A stretch of 64,000 bases of DNA, from NCBI GenBank assembly GCA_003116975.1, contig BGKB01000125.1:62001-126000 (forward strand), written 5' to 3'. The position numbers and the translations under genes are program-made. The notes under the pieces are model-generated. The model saw nothing but the letters and a program-made list of their open reading frames with translations. It did no database searches and was not told the origin of the DNA. Positions 1 to 10,511 of the stretch are shown one piece after another (position 1 is the first letter of the stretch; each line of letters begins with the position of its first letter). The DNA comes from Aurantiochytrium sp. KH105. Its lineage: Eukaryota; Sar; Bigyra; Thraustochytrida; Thraustochytriidae.

Positions 1-3000
1 TTCGACTTTACGGGCGATGGACTGCTGGATATTATTCTTGCGCTCGAATCAGGTCAGGTGCACTTTCTCAACAACACAGGATCTCTTGAGGCGCCGACTT
101 GGACAAGTGCCTTCAATTTTATGCCACAGGGCTTCGAAAATACAAAAGCTCGTGACCTCGCCATCACAGATGTCGATGGTGACGGACGCATGGATGTGCT
201 GCTCATGAGCAAAGCAGGTATCCATACGCTGCAAAATGTCGGTACGGCAACGTGGCCAGAGTTCGTGGAGCCTGAAACGGAGATACTTTCTATTTCCGAT
301 GTTCCTACCTCAAAAGGCTTGCTCTCTTTCCTGGTGTATGACTTTTTCAATAAAGGTTACGACGAAATAGCGATTCAGGCTTCTGATCTCCAAGTGACAT
401 ATTTGAGCCCGATCCCTGTCCCGACACCCGCTTTTGCACTGGCGGATGAAGGCATAGAAAGCCTACCGAGCCTCCTTCGCTGGAGACTCGACAGCTGGTC
501 GGATGAGGAGTCGGTGAACTTTGTGGACTTTGACGGTGATGGTGACGTGGATGTCCTGAGTGTGATGGCAAACGGGTCGTCGGGTGTCCTTCAGTACTAT
601 CGCAATGAAGGCATAGGTGGTCTTGTCCAGACAACAGTCTCAAACGCAAGCTCTTTGGCGTCCGCCACGCATGGCGCGCCACACGAGGGCTTTGATCTTC
701 CCGTATCGGCCTCTTCTATCACCACGGCAAGTTTTGTGGACCTCGACGATGACGGAGATATGGATATGGTGCTGTTGCTGGGTGATACACAATTCGCGTT
801 TTACGAAAACGTACAGGGCAACTTCACGTACAGAGAAGAGGCAAGCGAGGTGATCTTCAAAATATTCTTTGAGAACATTGACAACAGTCGGTATCTCAGG
901 GATGATATGACAAACGCCGCTGCGGCTCCTGAGACCAACCTCAAGGCTGAAAAGATCGCCTTAGACAGGGCAAAAGACACAGAGCATGGCGAAGGGCGTC
1001 GGAGAACATCAGGCGGATACTCTAACGATGATTATGGAACCGGCCAAGGTGGTTATGACGGAACAAGCGAAGGTGGCTATGACGGGACAAGCGAAGGTGA
1101 CTACGATGGAACTGGTGACGACTATCTATGGGCATCGTACCTTGTTTTTGTGTCCATGGAATTTGTGAACTTTGAAGGCGAAGGTCTCTACATGTTCGTC
1201 ACCTACATGAATGATGACATCGACGGGATCTTTAAATGTGCTCAGTTCTTCTACAATCAGAGCATGAATAGCGAGTTCGGGTCATTTACGCTTACATCTT
1301 CCAAATACGAGCACTTCCCTGCAGGAAGCACCTCGGGCACTCTACTCTTTGGCGATTTCGACGACGATGGTGCCATTGACCTCGTCACAGGCACCTCCAA
1401 AACGTTGAGATTTGTGTCCGATGTTCAAAGTGATGACTCAGGAACGTCTTCGCGGGTTTCATCATTTGACTTGGGGCTCACCTGGTCTTTCCGTCTTTCG
1501 GCAGTCGACCTCGACGGTGATGGAGATCTGGATATCGTCGCCGAAAGTGGTAGCAGCGGAGGGGAGTTTTACTACTCTTCAAAGAATGCATTACCAGTGC
1601 TCGTGGCCTTCATCAACACCGCAAAGGACTGTCGATCGGAATGCACCGGGAATCGAGCGACTTGCGCTGCATCTGGCTCTGCATCCGAGGACGAGATCTT
1701 TGAATTTGCAGCTGACGCGCAAGGCATTGCAAGTGTCGCCGCGGCCATCGGGACGTGCAATTGCCCTGCCCAGTTCCAAGGTAGTGCCTGCGAGCAATGC
1801 GCGCCCGGCAGGTATGGCACTGGCTGCAAGCAAGTCTGTCCAGACCGTTCTACAACCAATCTCGAGGCAGGGACGTTCATTTTCCCCGATGCCCCAGACA
1901 TTTCGCAGTGCGAGTGTCTTTCTCCTTTCGTTATGAACAACGACTTCGAGTGTACATGCCCTGCGGGATCTGGATACGACGAGACCACAGACACATGCGA
2001 GCTGTGCGCCAGAGGCACGTTCAAGTCTGAACTTGGCCTTGACATCTGCACGCAGTGTCCCGGCAATTCAAGTTTGACCGACACAGATGTCGCAGGAGCA
2101 ACGAACGAGACGCAATGCACATGCAAGGGAAACTTGGAGCTCTACGACGGGGAGTGCATGTGCGACGCCGGCTATGAGCTTGATGGAACGGGCCAAGTGT
2201 GCTCTGCGTGCAAGGTGGGCTACTTCAAGCCAAGCGCAGGTTTGGAAGCGTGTGAAAAGTGTTCCACAGGGTTCACGACCTTTTCAAGCGGCTCCGCAAG
2301 CTGCGAGCCAGACAACTGCGAACTTGGGTACGAACGCGAATCGGCCAACCAAACCTGCGTGCCATGCGAGATTGGCACATACCGCGAGAGCCTTGAGGAT
2401 GCAGCTTGCTTTCCTTGTCCTGAAGGTCGTGAATACACGGTTTCGACGGGGACTATCTCCATCCAGGATTGCCTTTCATATTCGGGAAACGTAATGGTTG
2501 GGAATGAGTCCGTCTCTTGCTACGAAAACGAGAAGCTCGCGGTCGGTGCCATCTGTGACGAGGATGGCCTTACTGTCGAAACGCTTTCTATCCGTCAGCA
2601 CTACTGGCGCATTGCCAACACGAGCATCGACGTCCGCCAGTGTCCCAGAGACAGCTACTGCGAGCCAAGCAACTCCTCTTCTCGATCTCTGGCGCAGTCC
2701 GGGAACGAAGAAACGAGCAGCACGCTCTACTGCTCTCCGTACCACACGGGCACATTGTGCGCAAGCTGCGTGGAAGGCTATGCTTTGAACGGAGAGTCTC
2801 GGTGCTCGTTCTGCTCATCGGCCCAGCAGACGCGCGATAAAGCAAAGGTCGTCATCTGGGCGTGCACCGTGATCGTCATTGCGCTGCTTCCAGCTCTTTA
2901 CCTCGTTCACAAGTCAGTTAAGTCGAGACTCCTCACGGCGCGGGATGTGAAGAGTACTTCTGGAGGTCACTCGTGCTTGGGACGCGTCATGCGATTCTCC

Positions 3001-4353
3001 GACAAGATGTGTGCCTGGCGCAAGGATCCTCAAAGTGTCGCGCAACGCCTCGTTGCCTCCGGTCGAGGCAAGGCTCTGATTCTGCTCAAGTTTGGGCAGA
3101 TCGTCTTTGACGTGGGCGTCACGGTCGGCATGGTTGGCCAAGGAGGCTCCGCCGCAGCTCTCGTTCTCAATTTCAACGTCGGGATCCTCTTCGAATTCTT
3201 TGCTGTCGGCTGCGCAGTCTCGACAAACTACTATGCTGTGCTTGTAGCCGTAACCTTGTGGCCCATGGTCTGCGCTTTTTTTCTCGCTGTGGCCGCGTTG
3301 ATATGTTGCAGAGTGATCGGGCCCTCCATTTCCGTGAGTGAACTCGCGACTCGCGTCTTTACAGAGATTCTGGTGTTCATGTATCCCGGGATCTCAGCAT
3401 GTATTCTCTCTGTCTTTGTGTATAACGCCATCGAGCACGAGGTGGATGATGGTACTCCGCTTCGCGTGCTTCAGCGCGATCCTACGATCGACTTCGACTC
3501 CACGACAAGCCAGTCCATGCGCATCTACGCTGCCGTCATGATTGCGGTGTATCCTGTTGGAGTCGTGCTTGCGCTTGCGCTCGGAATGGTCTATGAGCGA
3601 CGACTGGACAGTAAGGCTCTTGGCTTTCGCCGACTGCTTGTGACTGCGGCTCGTAGCGTTCAACGCAGGTACAGGACAGGGTATGGGTGGTTTGGCTGTT
3701 TGGAGCTTGGCCGTCGTTTGATGCTGACCTCTGGATTTCTTCTTACCCTTCTCGCCAGCTTCCAGGCGGCGTCAATCTATCTCATCGCTTGCAGCGTCTT
3801 TTTTCTTTGCGTCTTGCTGTACTTCAAGCCATATGCACGCGAAGATGACGAGGCCTTTGAGATCCTTTCACAAGTGCTGCTCTTTGTGCTCGCACTCGGC
3901 ATCAGCACGCAATCGGATGTTCAGATTGCCGGGGAGTCAAGCGATCCTGTAATCTTGTGGGTGTCTTTGCTCGGTCTACTTGCGTTTTTGGTAACAACCC
4001 TGGTTGGCACAGTGCGTCCGCGGTATCGGGAGGCACCGCGGAATGAGATTGACGATGATGACAAGGGCGGCTCAAGCATGTTTGTCGCAAAACGAGCTTC
4101 CCCCGAACTTCCCAACAACGAGGCGGGAAGTGGTGGCAAAGGCACCGAAGAGCCTTCAATTTCTGGTTCGACTGCACTTGCAAAATCGCATGTTCTGGAT
4201 CTCGATCTGGAGGAGTGCAGCGGCTTATCTGCAGCAGAGATCGCTGCTCCTCCCAACAGTCCCACCAGTAACTCTAGTGTTCGACCCCTGTCTCTTGTTG
4301 CTGAGGTCGTTGATGATGCAGAGGTTCAAGATCATTCCCTCGAAAGGACATAA
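1..4353 (+). CDS. FG-GAP/VCBS, Cys-rich, multi-pass membrane protein (5' partial)
   Basis: The reading frame is open from base 1, so the N-terminus lies outside the window; 1450 residues are visible. Residues 1 to about 540 carry at least five Ca-binding loops of the FG-GAP/VCBS kind (DVDGDGRMDV, DFDGDGDVDV, DLDDDGDMDM, DFDDDGAIDL, DLDGDGDLDI), the pattern of integrin-like beta-propellers. Between them is a short Tyr/Gly/Asp-rich tandem repeat (nt 1017-1128, unit about YDGTSEGG). Residues about 540-950 are Cys-rich modules resembling TNFR/ephrin-receptor-like (GCC2/GCC3) and EGF repeats. From about residue 950 to 1337 come roughly eight or nine hydrophobic segments, then an acidic, Ser-rich tail of about 110 residues, presumably cytosolic. 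The layout suggests a surface adhesion or sensing protein. Ligand and function are unknown. Confidence 0.85.
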   Translation, partial: FDFTGDGLLDIILALESGQVHFLNNTGSLEAPTWTSAFNFMPQGFENTKARDLAITDVDGDGRMDVLLMSKAGIHTLQNVGTATWPEFVEPETEILSISDVPTSKGLLSFLVYDFFNKGYDEIAIQASDLQVTYLSPIPVPTPAFALADEGIESLPSLLRWRLDSWSDEESVNFVDFDGDGDVDVLSVMANGSSGVLQYYRNEGIGGLVQTTVSNASSLASATHGAPHEGFDLPVSASSITTASFVDLDDDGDMDMVLLLGDTQFAFYENVQGNFTYREEASEVIFKIFFENIDNSRYLRDDMTNAAAAPETNLKAEKIALDRAKDTEHGEGRRRTSGGYSNDDYGTGQGGYDGTSEGGYDGTSEGDYDGTGDDYLWASYLVFVSMEFVNFEGEGLYMFVTYMNDDIDGIFKCAQFFYNQSMNSEFGSFTLTSSKYEHFPAGSTSGTLLFGDFDDDGAIDLVTGTSKTLRFVSDVQSDDSGTSSRVSSFDLGLTWSFRLSAVDLDGDGDLDIVAESGSSGGEFYYSSKNALPVLVAFINTAKDCRSECTGNRATCAASGSASEDEIFEFAADAQGIASVAAAIGTCNCPAQFQGSACEQCAPGRYGTGCKQVCPDRSTTNLEAGTFIFPDAPDISQCECLSPFVMNNDFECTCPAGSGYDETTDTCELCARGTFKSELGLDICTQCPGNSSLTDTDVAGATNETQCTCKGNLELYDGECMCDAGYELDGTGQVCSACKVGYFKPSAGLEACEKCSTGFTTFSSGSASCEPDNCELGYERESANQTCVPCEIGTYRESLEDAACFPCPEGREYTVSTGTISIQDCLSYSGNVMVGNESVSCYENEKLAVGAICDEDGLTVETLSIRQHYWRIANTSIDVRQCPRDSYCEPSNSSSRSLAQSGNEETSSTLYCSPYHTGTLCASCVEGYALNGESRCSFCSSAQQTRDKAKVVIWACTVIVIALLPALYLVHKSVKSRLLTARDVKSTSGGHSCLGRVMRFSDKMCAWRKDPQSVAQRLVASGRGKALILLKFGQIVFDVGVTVGMVGQGGSAAALVLNFNVGILFEFFAVGCAVSTNYYAVLVAVTLWPMVCAFFLAVAALICCRVIGPSISVSELATRVFTEILVFMYPGISACILSVFVYNAIEHEVDDGTPLRVLQRDPTIDFDSTTSQSMRIYAAVMIAVYPVGVVLALALGMVYERRLDSKALGFRRLLVTAARSVQRRYRTGYGWFGCLELGRRLMLTSGFLLTLLASFQAASIYLIACSVFFLCVLLYFKPYAREDDEAFEILSQVLLFVLALGISTQSDVQIAGESSDPVILWVSLLGLLAFLVTTLVGTVRPRYREAPRNEIDDDDKGGSSMFVAKRASPELPNNEAGSGGKGTEEPSISGSTALAKSHVLDLDLEECSGLSAAEIAAPPNSPTSNSSVRPLSLVAEVVDDAEVQDHSLERT

Positions 4354-4412
4354 AATTGCAACCTTCTTTCAAGATTTTTGAAGATTTTGTTTTTCTTTCG
4401 TTGATGATCAGA

Positions 4413-5483
4413 TTAGATTGTATCTACTTTGATGACGCACCTGTAGCGCACATCGGCGTTGTGAACACGCTCATAGGCTTCGTCAACTTCGTCTGCAGTG
4501 ACAAGCTCGACATCTGGGAGAATGTTATGCTCGCTGCAAAAGTCAAGCATGATTTGGGTCTCTTTCACGCTGGCAATGATGCTACCACCGAGCGTGCGAC
4601 GAGTCATGACGAGTGAGACGGGGTCAACAGGAAGCTCCTTTCCTGGAAGCCCGAGTAGAATAAGCTTGCCGTTTGCCTTGGTCAGGTTGAGGTACTCGCT
4701 GAGATCGTGCTTTGCGGAAATGGTGTCGATGATCATGTCAATCGACTTGGCCCCCTTGCGAAGCGCCTCGGGATCTTTGACGTCAATGTACTCGTGAGCG
4801 CCCAGTTTGAAGGCGTCTTCCTTCTTTGCAAGTCCACGCGATAGAATCACGACCTTGGCGCCCATTGCGATACCAAACTTTACCGCCATGTGGCCCAGGC
4901 CGCCGAGGCCTGCAACGCCAAGGGTTTGGCCCTTTTCAAAGCCATAATAATGCAGAGGGCTAAAGCAGGTGGCGCCTGCGCAGAGAAGAGGAGCCGCTTT
5001 AACGAGGTCGAGGTTGTCCGGAATGCGTAGCACGAAATCCTCATTGCAGACAATGCCCGTCGAGTAGCCGCCAAAAGTGCTGTTCCCCACCTCGGGGTGG
5101 TGCTCGTACTTGTATTTTGCATTGTAGGTGCCAATAAAACCCGTGTCGCAGAGCTGTTCGTCGCCTCCTTTGCAGGCCTCGCAGTCGCGGCAAGAGTCGA
5201 CCATGCACCCGATACCCACGCGGTCGCCAACCTTGAACTTGGTCACCTCCGGGCCGACGGCGCGCACGATGCCGGTGATTTCATGACCCGGGCACATGCC
5301 AGGCCCATCGTAGCACGAGTCTCCCCATTCGCCGCGGACCTGGTGCAAGTCGGAGCTGCAAATGCCCGCACCCACAATGTCAATGTCCACGTCCTTGGGG
5401 CTCAGCGCGCGGCGCTCAAACTCCTTGCGCTTGAACTTGTCCTCGGGGCCCTCCACGAAAAGGCCCTTCACGGTGCGGCTCAT
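4413..5483 (-). CDS. Zinc-dependent alcohol dehydrogenase, CAD/ADH6 type (array copy 1)
   Basis: A 356-residue medium-chain dehydrogenase/reductase. The start is the ATG at 5483-5481 (MSRTVKGLF); the open frame upstream has no other ATG. Visible motifs: first catalytic-zinc ligand in GICSSDLH, GHE, the four-Cys structural-zinc lobe CRDCEACKGGDEQLC, the third zinc Cys in APLLCAG, and the Rossmann motif GLGGLGH. The strand after it ends ILSRG; a Ser-Arg here is the feature that makes CAD and yeast ADH6/7 prefer NADPH. The likely reaction is reversible NADPH-dependent reduction of aldehydes; the substrate cannot be read from the sequence. It is the most divergent intact copy: CAGATCF where copies 2, 3 and 5 have CCGITTF and copy 4 has CCGVTTF, and a C-terminus ending VIKVDTI. 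It has no targeting extension. Confidence 0.93.
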   Translation of the reverse strand: MSRTVKGLFVEGPEDKFKRKEFERRALSPKDVDIDIVGAGICSSDLHQVRGEWGDSCYDGPGMCPGHEITGIVRAVGPEVTKFKVGDRVGIGCMVDSCRDCEACKGGDEQLCDTGFIGTYNAKYKYEHHPEVGNSTFGGYSTGIVCNEDFVLRIPDNLDLVKAAPLLCAGATCFSPLHYYGFEKGQTLGVAGLGGLGHMAVKFGIAMGAKVVILSRGLAKKEDAFKLGAHEYIDVKDPEALRKGAKSIDMIIDTISAKHDLSEYLNLTKANGKLILLGLPGKELPVDPVSLVMTRRTLGGSIIASVKETQIMLDFCSEHNILPDVELVTADEVDEAYERVHNADVRYRCVIKVDTI

Positions 5484-6794
5484 CCTGCTCCTCCTCTCCT
5501 TCGCTGTCACACTCGCCGCCTTTTTCCTGGCGCACTGCCAGCTCAGTTCTCCGCAGCGCAATCGAATATCGACGCCAAGCTCCTCTTCTTTCTCACTCCC
5601 CACCGCCACGCGCTCGCTCGTTCACGATTTGCTGCTCCAACTCGCCCAAGAGCGCGGCGTCGCAGGCCAGGCTTCCCGAGCCGGCCCTCTTCTCGAACAA
5701 CGCTCGCCTGCCACGAAGCGCCCGCGACGAAGCGCCTGCGAACAAGCGCCTGCGAACAAGCGCCTGCGCCCCCGTCGACCGCCGTGACGTCGCCGCCGAG
5801 CGCCGCCCCGCCAAGAAGTCGCGGGCTTCCCGGAGGCCGCCGCGACTTCCTCATTCTCGCGATGACGCGCTCGACGTCCCTCGCAGCAGCAGCCGCAGCT
5901 CGCAATCGCAACACAGCAGCAGCTGCAGCAGCAGCAGCCAGCACCACGTCGCCTCGCGTGGCCTGCCTGGTCTCTCGCCTCGCGTTGCCTCGCGTTGCCT
6001 CACGCGAAGAGGCGGCGGAGCGGGTTCACGTGCGCCTGGCGATCGAACCGGCCTGCGGCAAAGAAGTGGGACGCGCGGCACGCAGATGCAAGCTGCGACG
6101 CGACGCGGCGACGGCCTGAGCGACAGCAGCCGGCAAGGAGGTCGCGAGGCCTTCTTCTGGCACGCGTATTGCGTGCTGCTGCTGCCGCGTTGAGGGGGAG
6201 CAAGGAGGCCGAAAGCGTTGCTGCAGCGGAGCAGAGAACCAGCAGCAGCTGCATGCTGCTGGATGGTGGCTGGCTGGCTGGCTGGTTGGATGGACGTCGC
6301 GCTGAAGCCCGCGAACGAACGAACAGAGGTTCGGTGCTGGTGACAGCGACCAATGGCGAATGCGTGGGAGAACGGGAGAGTTCCCGCGGACCGGCACGGG
6401 CTGCGCTCACAAGTCGCTCGCTGCTCATGTATCTGTCGACCCCCATGGGGTCAAGGGGCCCGATGACGCGCAATCGCAGCAGCTGCAGGCAAGGTGGCAA
6501 GATTGCACCGAGATCGATGAATTATGTATGCGAAGATGGAGCTAGAACTAGGCAGAGTTTAAGCTATCGTCAGCAGCGCACGCAACGCTGACGGCTGATG
6601 CTGTGCAGCGGTCGCACTCAAAGGTTGCGAAAAAAGATTTCGAGCTGGGTAGGATTTTGTATACCTACCTTCAAAAGCGCGCGCAGCGTTGGCATAGGCG
6701 ACTGCGACCCCGAGGACTCGCAAAGCTGAAGGCGCGCCGCTGAACTGGTCCATCGATCTCCCGTGGTTCAAGTTGCGAAGATTCAATCTTATTA
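5484..6794. promoter_or_regulatory. Intergenic region upstream of ADH copy 1
   Basis: About 1.3 kb between array copies 1 and 2, with no credible gene. It holds the presumed promoter and 5' UTR of copy 1 and the 3' UTR of copy 2. There are CAG/GCA-rich runs around 5885-5940 and a short GGCT run near 6270-6285. The open frames here are Arg/Ala-rich in every frame, as expected of GC-rich non-coding DNA. Confidence 0.5.
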
Positions 6795-7898
6795 TTAGAG
6801 CTTTACAGCGGGAAAGACAATGTCGCGTTCGAGACTCGAAGCGTCAATGACAAAGCGGTAGCGCACGTCGGCACTTTCAAGACGCTTGTAAGCCTCGTGC
6901 ACGTAGTCGGCAGAGATGAGCTCAATGTCCGGGTAAACATTGTGTTCGCCGCAAAAGTCCAGCATCGTCTGCGTCTCGGCAATGCCTCCGATCGGACTGC
7001 CGCCTACGATCTTGCGGCCGCCAATCAGGGAAAAGGCCTGCAGCGGGAGCGGATCTGGGGCACCGCCAACAATAATGAGTTTACCGTCGTTCTTGAGAAG
7101 GCGCAGATACGCATTGAGGTCGTGCTTGGCCGAAATGGTATCGAGAATAAAGTGAATGGAGCGCCTGGCCCGGCGCATCTCCTTCTTGTCGGTGACGTCA
7201 ACGTAGTCGTGAGCGCCGAGCTTGCGCGCATCTTCGCGCTTGGCAGTTCCTCGAGAAAGCACGGTGACCTTGGCACCGATGGCCAGCGCGAACTTGACGG
7301 CCATGTGCCCGAGGCCGCCGAGGCCAGCAACGGCAAAGTGCTGGCCCTTCTTCAGACCGTAATGGTAAAGGGGAGAAAAGGTGGTAATGCCACAGCACAA
7401 CAGAGGTGCAGCCTTGTCGAGGGTCAAGTTATCGGGAATGCGCAACACAAAGGCTTCATCGACGACAATGCTGGTGGAATAGCCGCCATAGGTCTTGGCC
7501 CCCTTGTCGGGATGGTGGTCAAACTTGTACCTTCCATTGTACGTGGGCACGTTTCCCTTTCCGCATAGCTGCTCGTTACCCTCTCGGCAGTCCTCGCAGG
7601 TGCGGCACGAGTCTACCATGCAGCCCACGCCGACACGGTCGCCGACCTTGAATTTTGTCACTTCGGATCCCACGGCGCGCACAACGCCAGCGATCTCGTG
7701 CCCCGGGCAGATCCCGAGCTCCGAGTAGTCGCTCCCGCGCCAGTCATTCGTGGCAGTGTGCATGTCGCTCGCGCAGATTCCCGCGTACTTGATGTCAATG
7801 TCCACGTCCTTGGCGCTCACCGCGCGCCGCTCGAACTCCTTGCGCTCAAAGGGGCCCTCGGGCCCCTTCACGAAGAGGCCTGCTGCTTTGCGTCCCAT
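6795..7898 (-). CDS. Zinc-dependent alcohol dehydrogenase, CAD/ADH6 type (array copy 2)
   Basis: A 367-residue paralogue of copy 1, started at the only in-frame ATG before the conserved core (7898-7896, MGRKAAGLF). It keeps the zinc ligands (GICASDMH, GHE, PLLCCG), the structural-zinc lobe CRTCEDCREGNEQLC, the GLGGLGH dinucleotide motif and the LSRGTAKRED segment expected for NADPH binding. Compared with the other copies it carries about ten extra residues at the C-terminus (after VIDASSL), ending in VKL. This resembles, but does not match, the canonical peroxisomal tripeptide SKL. MG at the N-terminus is not followed by Ser at position 6, so myristoylation is unlikely. Its stop is TAA at 6797-6795. 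Confidence 0.93.
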   Translation of the reverse strand: MGRKAAGLFVKGPEGPFERKEFERRAVSAKDVDIDIKYAGICASDMHTATNDWRGSDYSELGICPGHEIAGVVRAVGSEVTKFKVGDRVGVGCMVDSCRTCEDCREGNEQLCGKGNVPTYNGRYKFDHHPDKGAKTYGGYSTSIVVDEAFVLRIPDNLTLDKAAPLLCCGITTFSPLYHYGLKKGQHFAVAGLGGLGHMAVKFALAIGAKVTVLSRGTAKREDARKLGAHDYVDVTDKKEMRRARRSIHFILDTISAKHDLNAYLRLLKNDGKLIIVGGAPDPLPLQAFSLIGGRKIVGGSPIGGIAETQTMLDFCGEHNVYPDIELISADYVHEAYKRLESADVRYRFVIDASSLERDIVFPAVKL

Positions 7899-8593
7899 CG
7901 TCAATCGCCCAAGCTGCCGTACCCGCCGCTCCGAGCTTCGCTGCCCGCCTTGCTCGACGAGGCCCGCCAGCGTTCGCGATCGCGCGGGGCAGGGCAGGAC
8001 AGGACGCAGGGCGCCGCGAGTGATCGAGGTCTGCGCGCCAAGACAAGAAGCGAAGTGGAGCGGCTTTGCGGGCTCGGATCGACACAGTCCGTCCGTCCTG
8101 GCTGGAGGTGGGTCCGCGAGTCTTGCATTTGTAGTAGCAGGCGAAGCAGGACTCCGGACGCATCGTAGCGTTTTATGTGAGAGGGAGTGAAGAGCGCGAT
8201 CTTGCGCATCTCGGTGCGTACCACTTCTACTTCCCAAGATCCTGCTCTTTCGGGGGACCGCCTTGGCTTCCCCCCACCCCAAGAATGCGGATGTCGAGAA
8301 AGGGGCCGTGATGTGGGTTGCTCTTTCCGCTCTCCGTGCCGCGACCCCAGCAGCAGCTGCAGCCAGATGTGATTGGTATAGTGAACGAACGCCTCACGAA
8401 AAGGTTGGTCTGGGACCCGTCGACCGGGATTGGTCGTGCCGTGGGGCGAACCAGGCAAGACAACTGTGGCCTTTTCTTTGTATAAGTCAAGTCAACTTGG
8501 TTTATAGGTTGTAGCTATGCCAATTTACCTACACACGCGACATGCCTTCCTTTTAACTAGAACACGATATCTGGACGAGGGGGTTAATAACAC
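7899..8593. promoter_or_regulatory. Intergenic region upstream of ADH copy 2
   Basis: About 0.7 kb separating array copies 2 and 3. It must contain the copy 2 promoter and the copy 3 3' end. No gene, RNA or strong repeat was recognised. Confidence 0.4.
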
Positions 8594-9763
8594 CTAGACG
8601 AGGGTATTTGCAATGTCGATGACAAATCGGTAGCGCACGTCAGCGTTGTGGACGCGTTCAAAAGCCTCGTCGACGTAGTCCGCAGAAACGATTTCGATCT
8701 CGGGAGTGACGCCATGCTTGCCGCAAAAATCAAGCATCGTCTGCGTCTCGGCGATGCCTCCAATGGGGCTTCCAGCGATGGTCTTGCGGCCCATAATAAC
8801 GGAAAAGACGGAGAGATCGAGCGGTTCTGGCGAAAGACCCACCATGATGAGCTTGCCGTCGTACTTGAGCAAACGGAAGTACGATGTCAGATCGTGCTTG
8901 GCGGAGATGGTGTCAAGAATGAAGTCAATGGAACCAGCTGCAGATTTCATGGCCCCTGCATCTTTCACATCGATATAGTCATGGGCGCCGAGCTTGAGCG
9001 CATCGTCACGCTTGGCAGTGCCACGAGAAAGAACAGTGACCTTGGCGCCCATAGCGATCGCGAACTTGACGCTCATGTGGCCAAGACCACCGAGCCCAGC
9101 GACGGCAAAGTGCTGGCCTTTCTTGAGACCGTAATGGTAAAGTGGGGAGAACGTGGTGATGCCGCAGCACAGCAAGGGCGCCGCCTTGTCGAGAGGCAGG
9201 CTCTTCGGAATCGAGAGCACAAAGTCTTGGTCCACAACGATACCCGTCGAGTAGCCACCGTACGTCTTGGCGCCCTTGTCCGGATGATGATCGTACTTGA
9301 GACGGCTGCCATAGGTGGCGACGAATCCATTCATGCATAGCTGCTCGTCGCCGTGCTTGCAGCATTCGCACGTTCGACAAGAGTCGACCATGCACCCGAC
9401 GCCCACGCGGTCGCCGACCTTGAACTTTTTCACCTCGGGCCCAACGGCGCGCACGATTCCGGCAATTTCATGTCCAGGACAGACTTCATATTCGGTAGGG
9501 CCCCACTCGCTCCGTTTCGTGTGAATGTCACTGGAGCAGATGCCGGCGTACTTGATGTCAATGTCCACATCCTTGGGGCCAAGGGCGCGGCGCTCAAACT
9601 CTTTGACGTAAAAGTCATCATCTGGTGCATCCGCAAAGAGGCCCTTGCACGTGCGGGGCCCACCTCCGGCGCTCGAGGTCATCGCCCCCTGCCCTGTTTC
9701 CCGGTCAGCTTGGCCATCCTTCTCGGGTCGCTTGGACGCCTTTTTGCTCAGCCGTGATCCCAT
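8594..9763 (-). CDS. Zinc-dependent alcohol dehydrogenase with N-myristoylation signal (array copy 3)
   Basis: A 389-residue CAD/ADH6-type dehydrogenase. A genuine ATG at 9763-9761 opens a 34-residue extension beginning MGSRLSKKASKR, before the core that starts near RTCKGLFADAP. Gly2, Ser6 and the following lysines match the eukaryotic N-myristoyltransferase consensus (MGxxxS plus basic residues), so this copy is probably membrane-associated. The core has GICSSDIH, GHE, the lobe CRTCECCKHGDEQLC, PLLCCG, GLGGLGH and LSRGTAKRDD. It is close to copy 5 over the core, and both end in IANTL plus one residue. The internal Met of MTSSAGG is an alternative start that would remove the signal. Confidence 0.93.
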   Translation of the reverse strand: MGSRLSKKASKRPEKDGQADRETGQGAMTSSAGGGPRTCKGLFADAPDDDFYVKEFERRALGPKDVDIDIKYAGICSSDIHTKRSEWGPTEYEVCPGHEIAGIVRAVGPEVKKFKVGDRVGVGCMVDSCRTCECCKHGDEQLCMNGFVATYGSRLKYDHHPDKGAKTYGGYSTGIVVDQDFVLSIPKSLPLDKAAPLLCCGITTFSPLYHYGLKKGQHFAVAGLGGLGHMSVKFAIAMGAKVTVLSRGTAKRDDALKLGAHDYIDVKDAGAMKSAAGSIDFILDTISAKHDLTSYFRLLKYDGKLIMVGLSPEPLDLSVFSVIMGRKTIAGSPIGGIAETQTMLDFCGKHGVTPEIEIVSADYVDEAFERVHNADVRYRFVIDIANTLV

Positions 9764-10511
9764 CTTTGCTAAGAGCGCACGACCAAGGACACCCTCGGGA
9801 AGTACCTCTATACCAGCTTGTCTTGTTTGGGGACTGCTTGCCTCAAGCTAGAGCTAGCTTCGATGCACCATTCCGACATTCGGACCCCGCCGCCTCATGC
9901 TTATTCGAGGCGCTCGATCGCTGCTCGGGGCCCCATAACGCCGCGCACGAAAGTCGTGCGCCGCCGCATCGCGTCAGCCTGACCGGGGGGGGCAAGTAGT
10001 ATTTGTACAGGGAAGTCTTCGCTTCGTGCACGACAGTCTGCCTCGCCCTCGCCGGGATGACGGGGCCAATTCGGCTGCCAGGTACTATTACTATCACTGC
10101 ACCGCCGCACGACAATCGGGCTTCCGAGCGGGCACGCGAACATCGCTCGCTCACTGACATGCGGTCGATTGTCGATCAAGGAAGGGCGGCGCTCGCGCCT
10201 CGACTTCAAGTTGAACGGCACAGTCGGCATGACCGTCGTACGCGCGGTATACAGTGCAATGGAGGTGCGCGTCATGTCTGCAGCTGCAGTTGCAGACAGC
10301 GAGCGCGAGCGACAGCAACTTGCTGTTTGTGGCGTGAAAGGAAAAGCTGGAGATTTTCGGCAAGGCTGAAAAGGATGGGCAAGAGCGAAAACGGACGTAA
10401 GGCCGACAACATTGAAGGAAAATATCTGCTTGCTTAGCAATGAACCCTCCTCTGCGAGGTAGCGAGGTAGCGAGGTAGCGAGGTAGCGAGGGCGTATGTA
10501 CGAATTCTAGC
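9764..10511. promoter_or_regulatory. Intergenic region upstream of ADH copy 3
   Basis: About 0.75 kb between copies 3 and 4. Just past the copy 4 stop codon lies a tandem run of the 8-mer GCGAGGTA. No gene was recognised. Confidence 0.4.
10454..10491. repeat. Tandem 8-mer repeat (GCGAGGTA, about 4.5 copies)
   Basis: Direct head-to-tail repeats of GCGAGGTA lie about 20 nt beyond the copy 4 stop codon, in its presumed 3' UTR. Confidence 0.9.
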
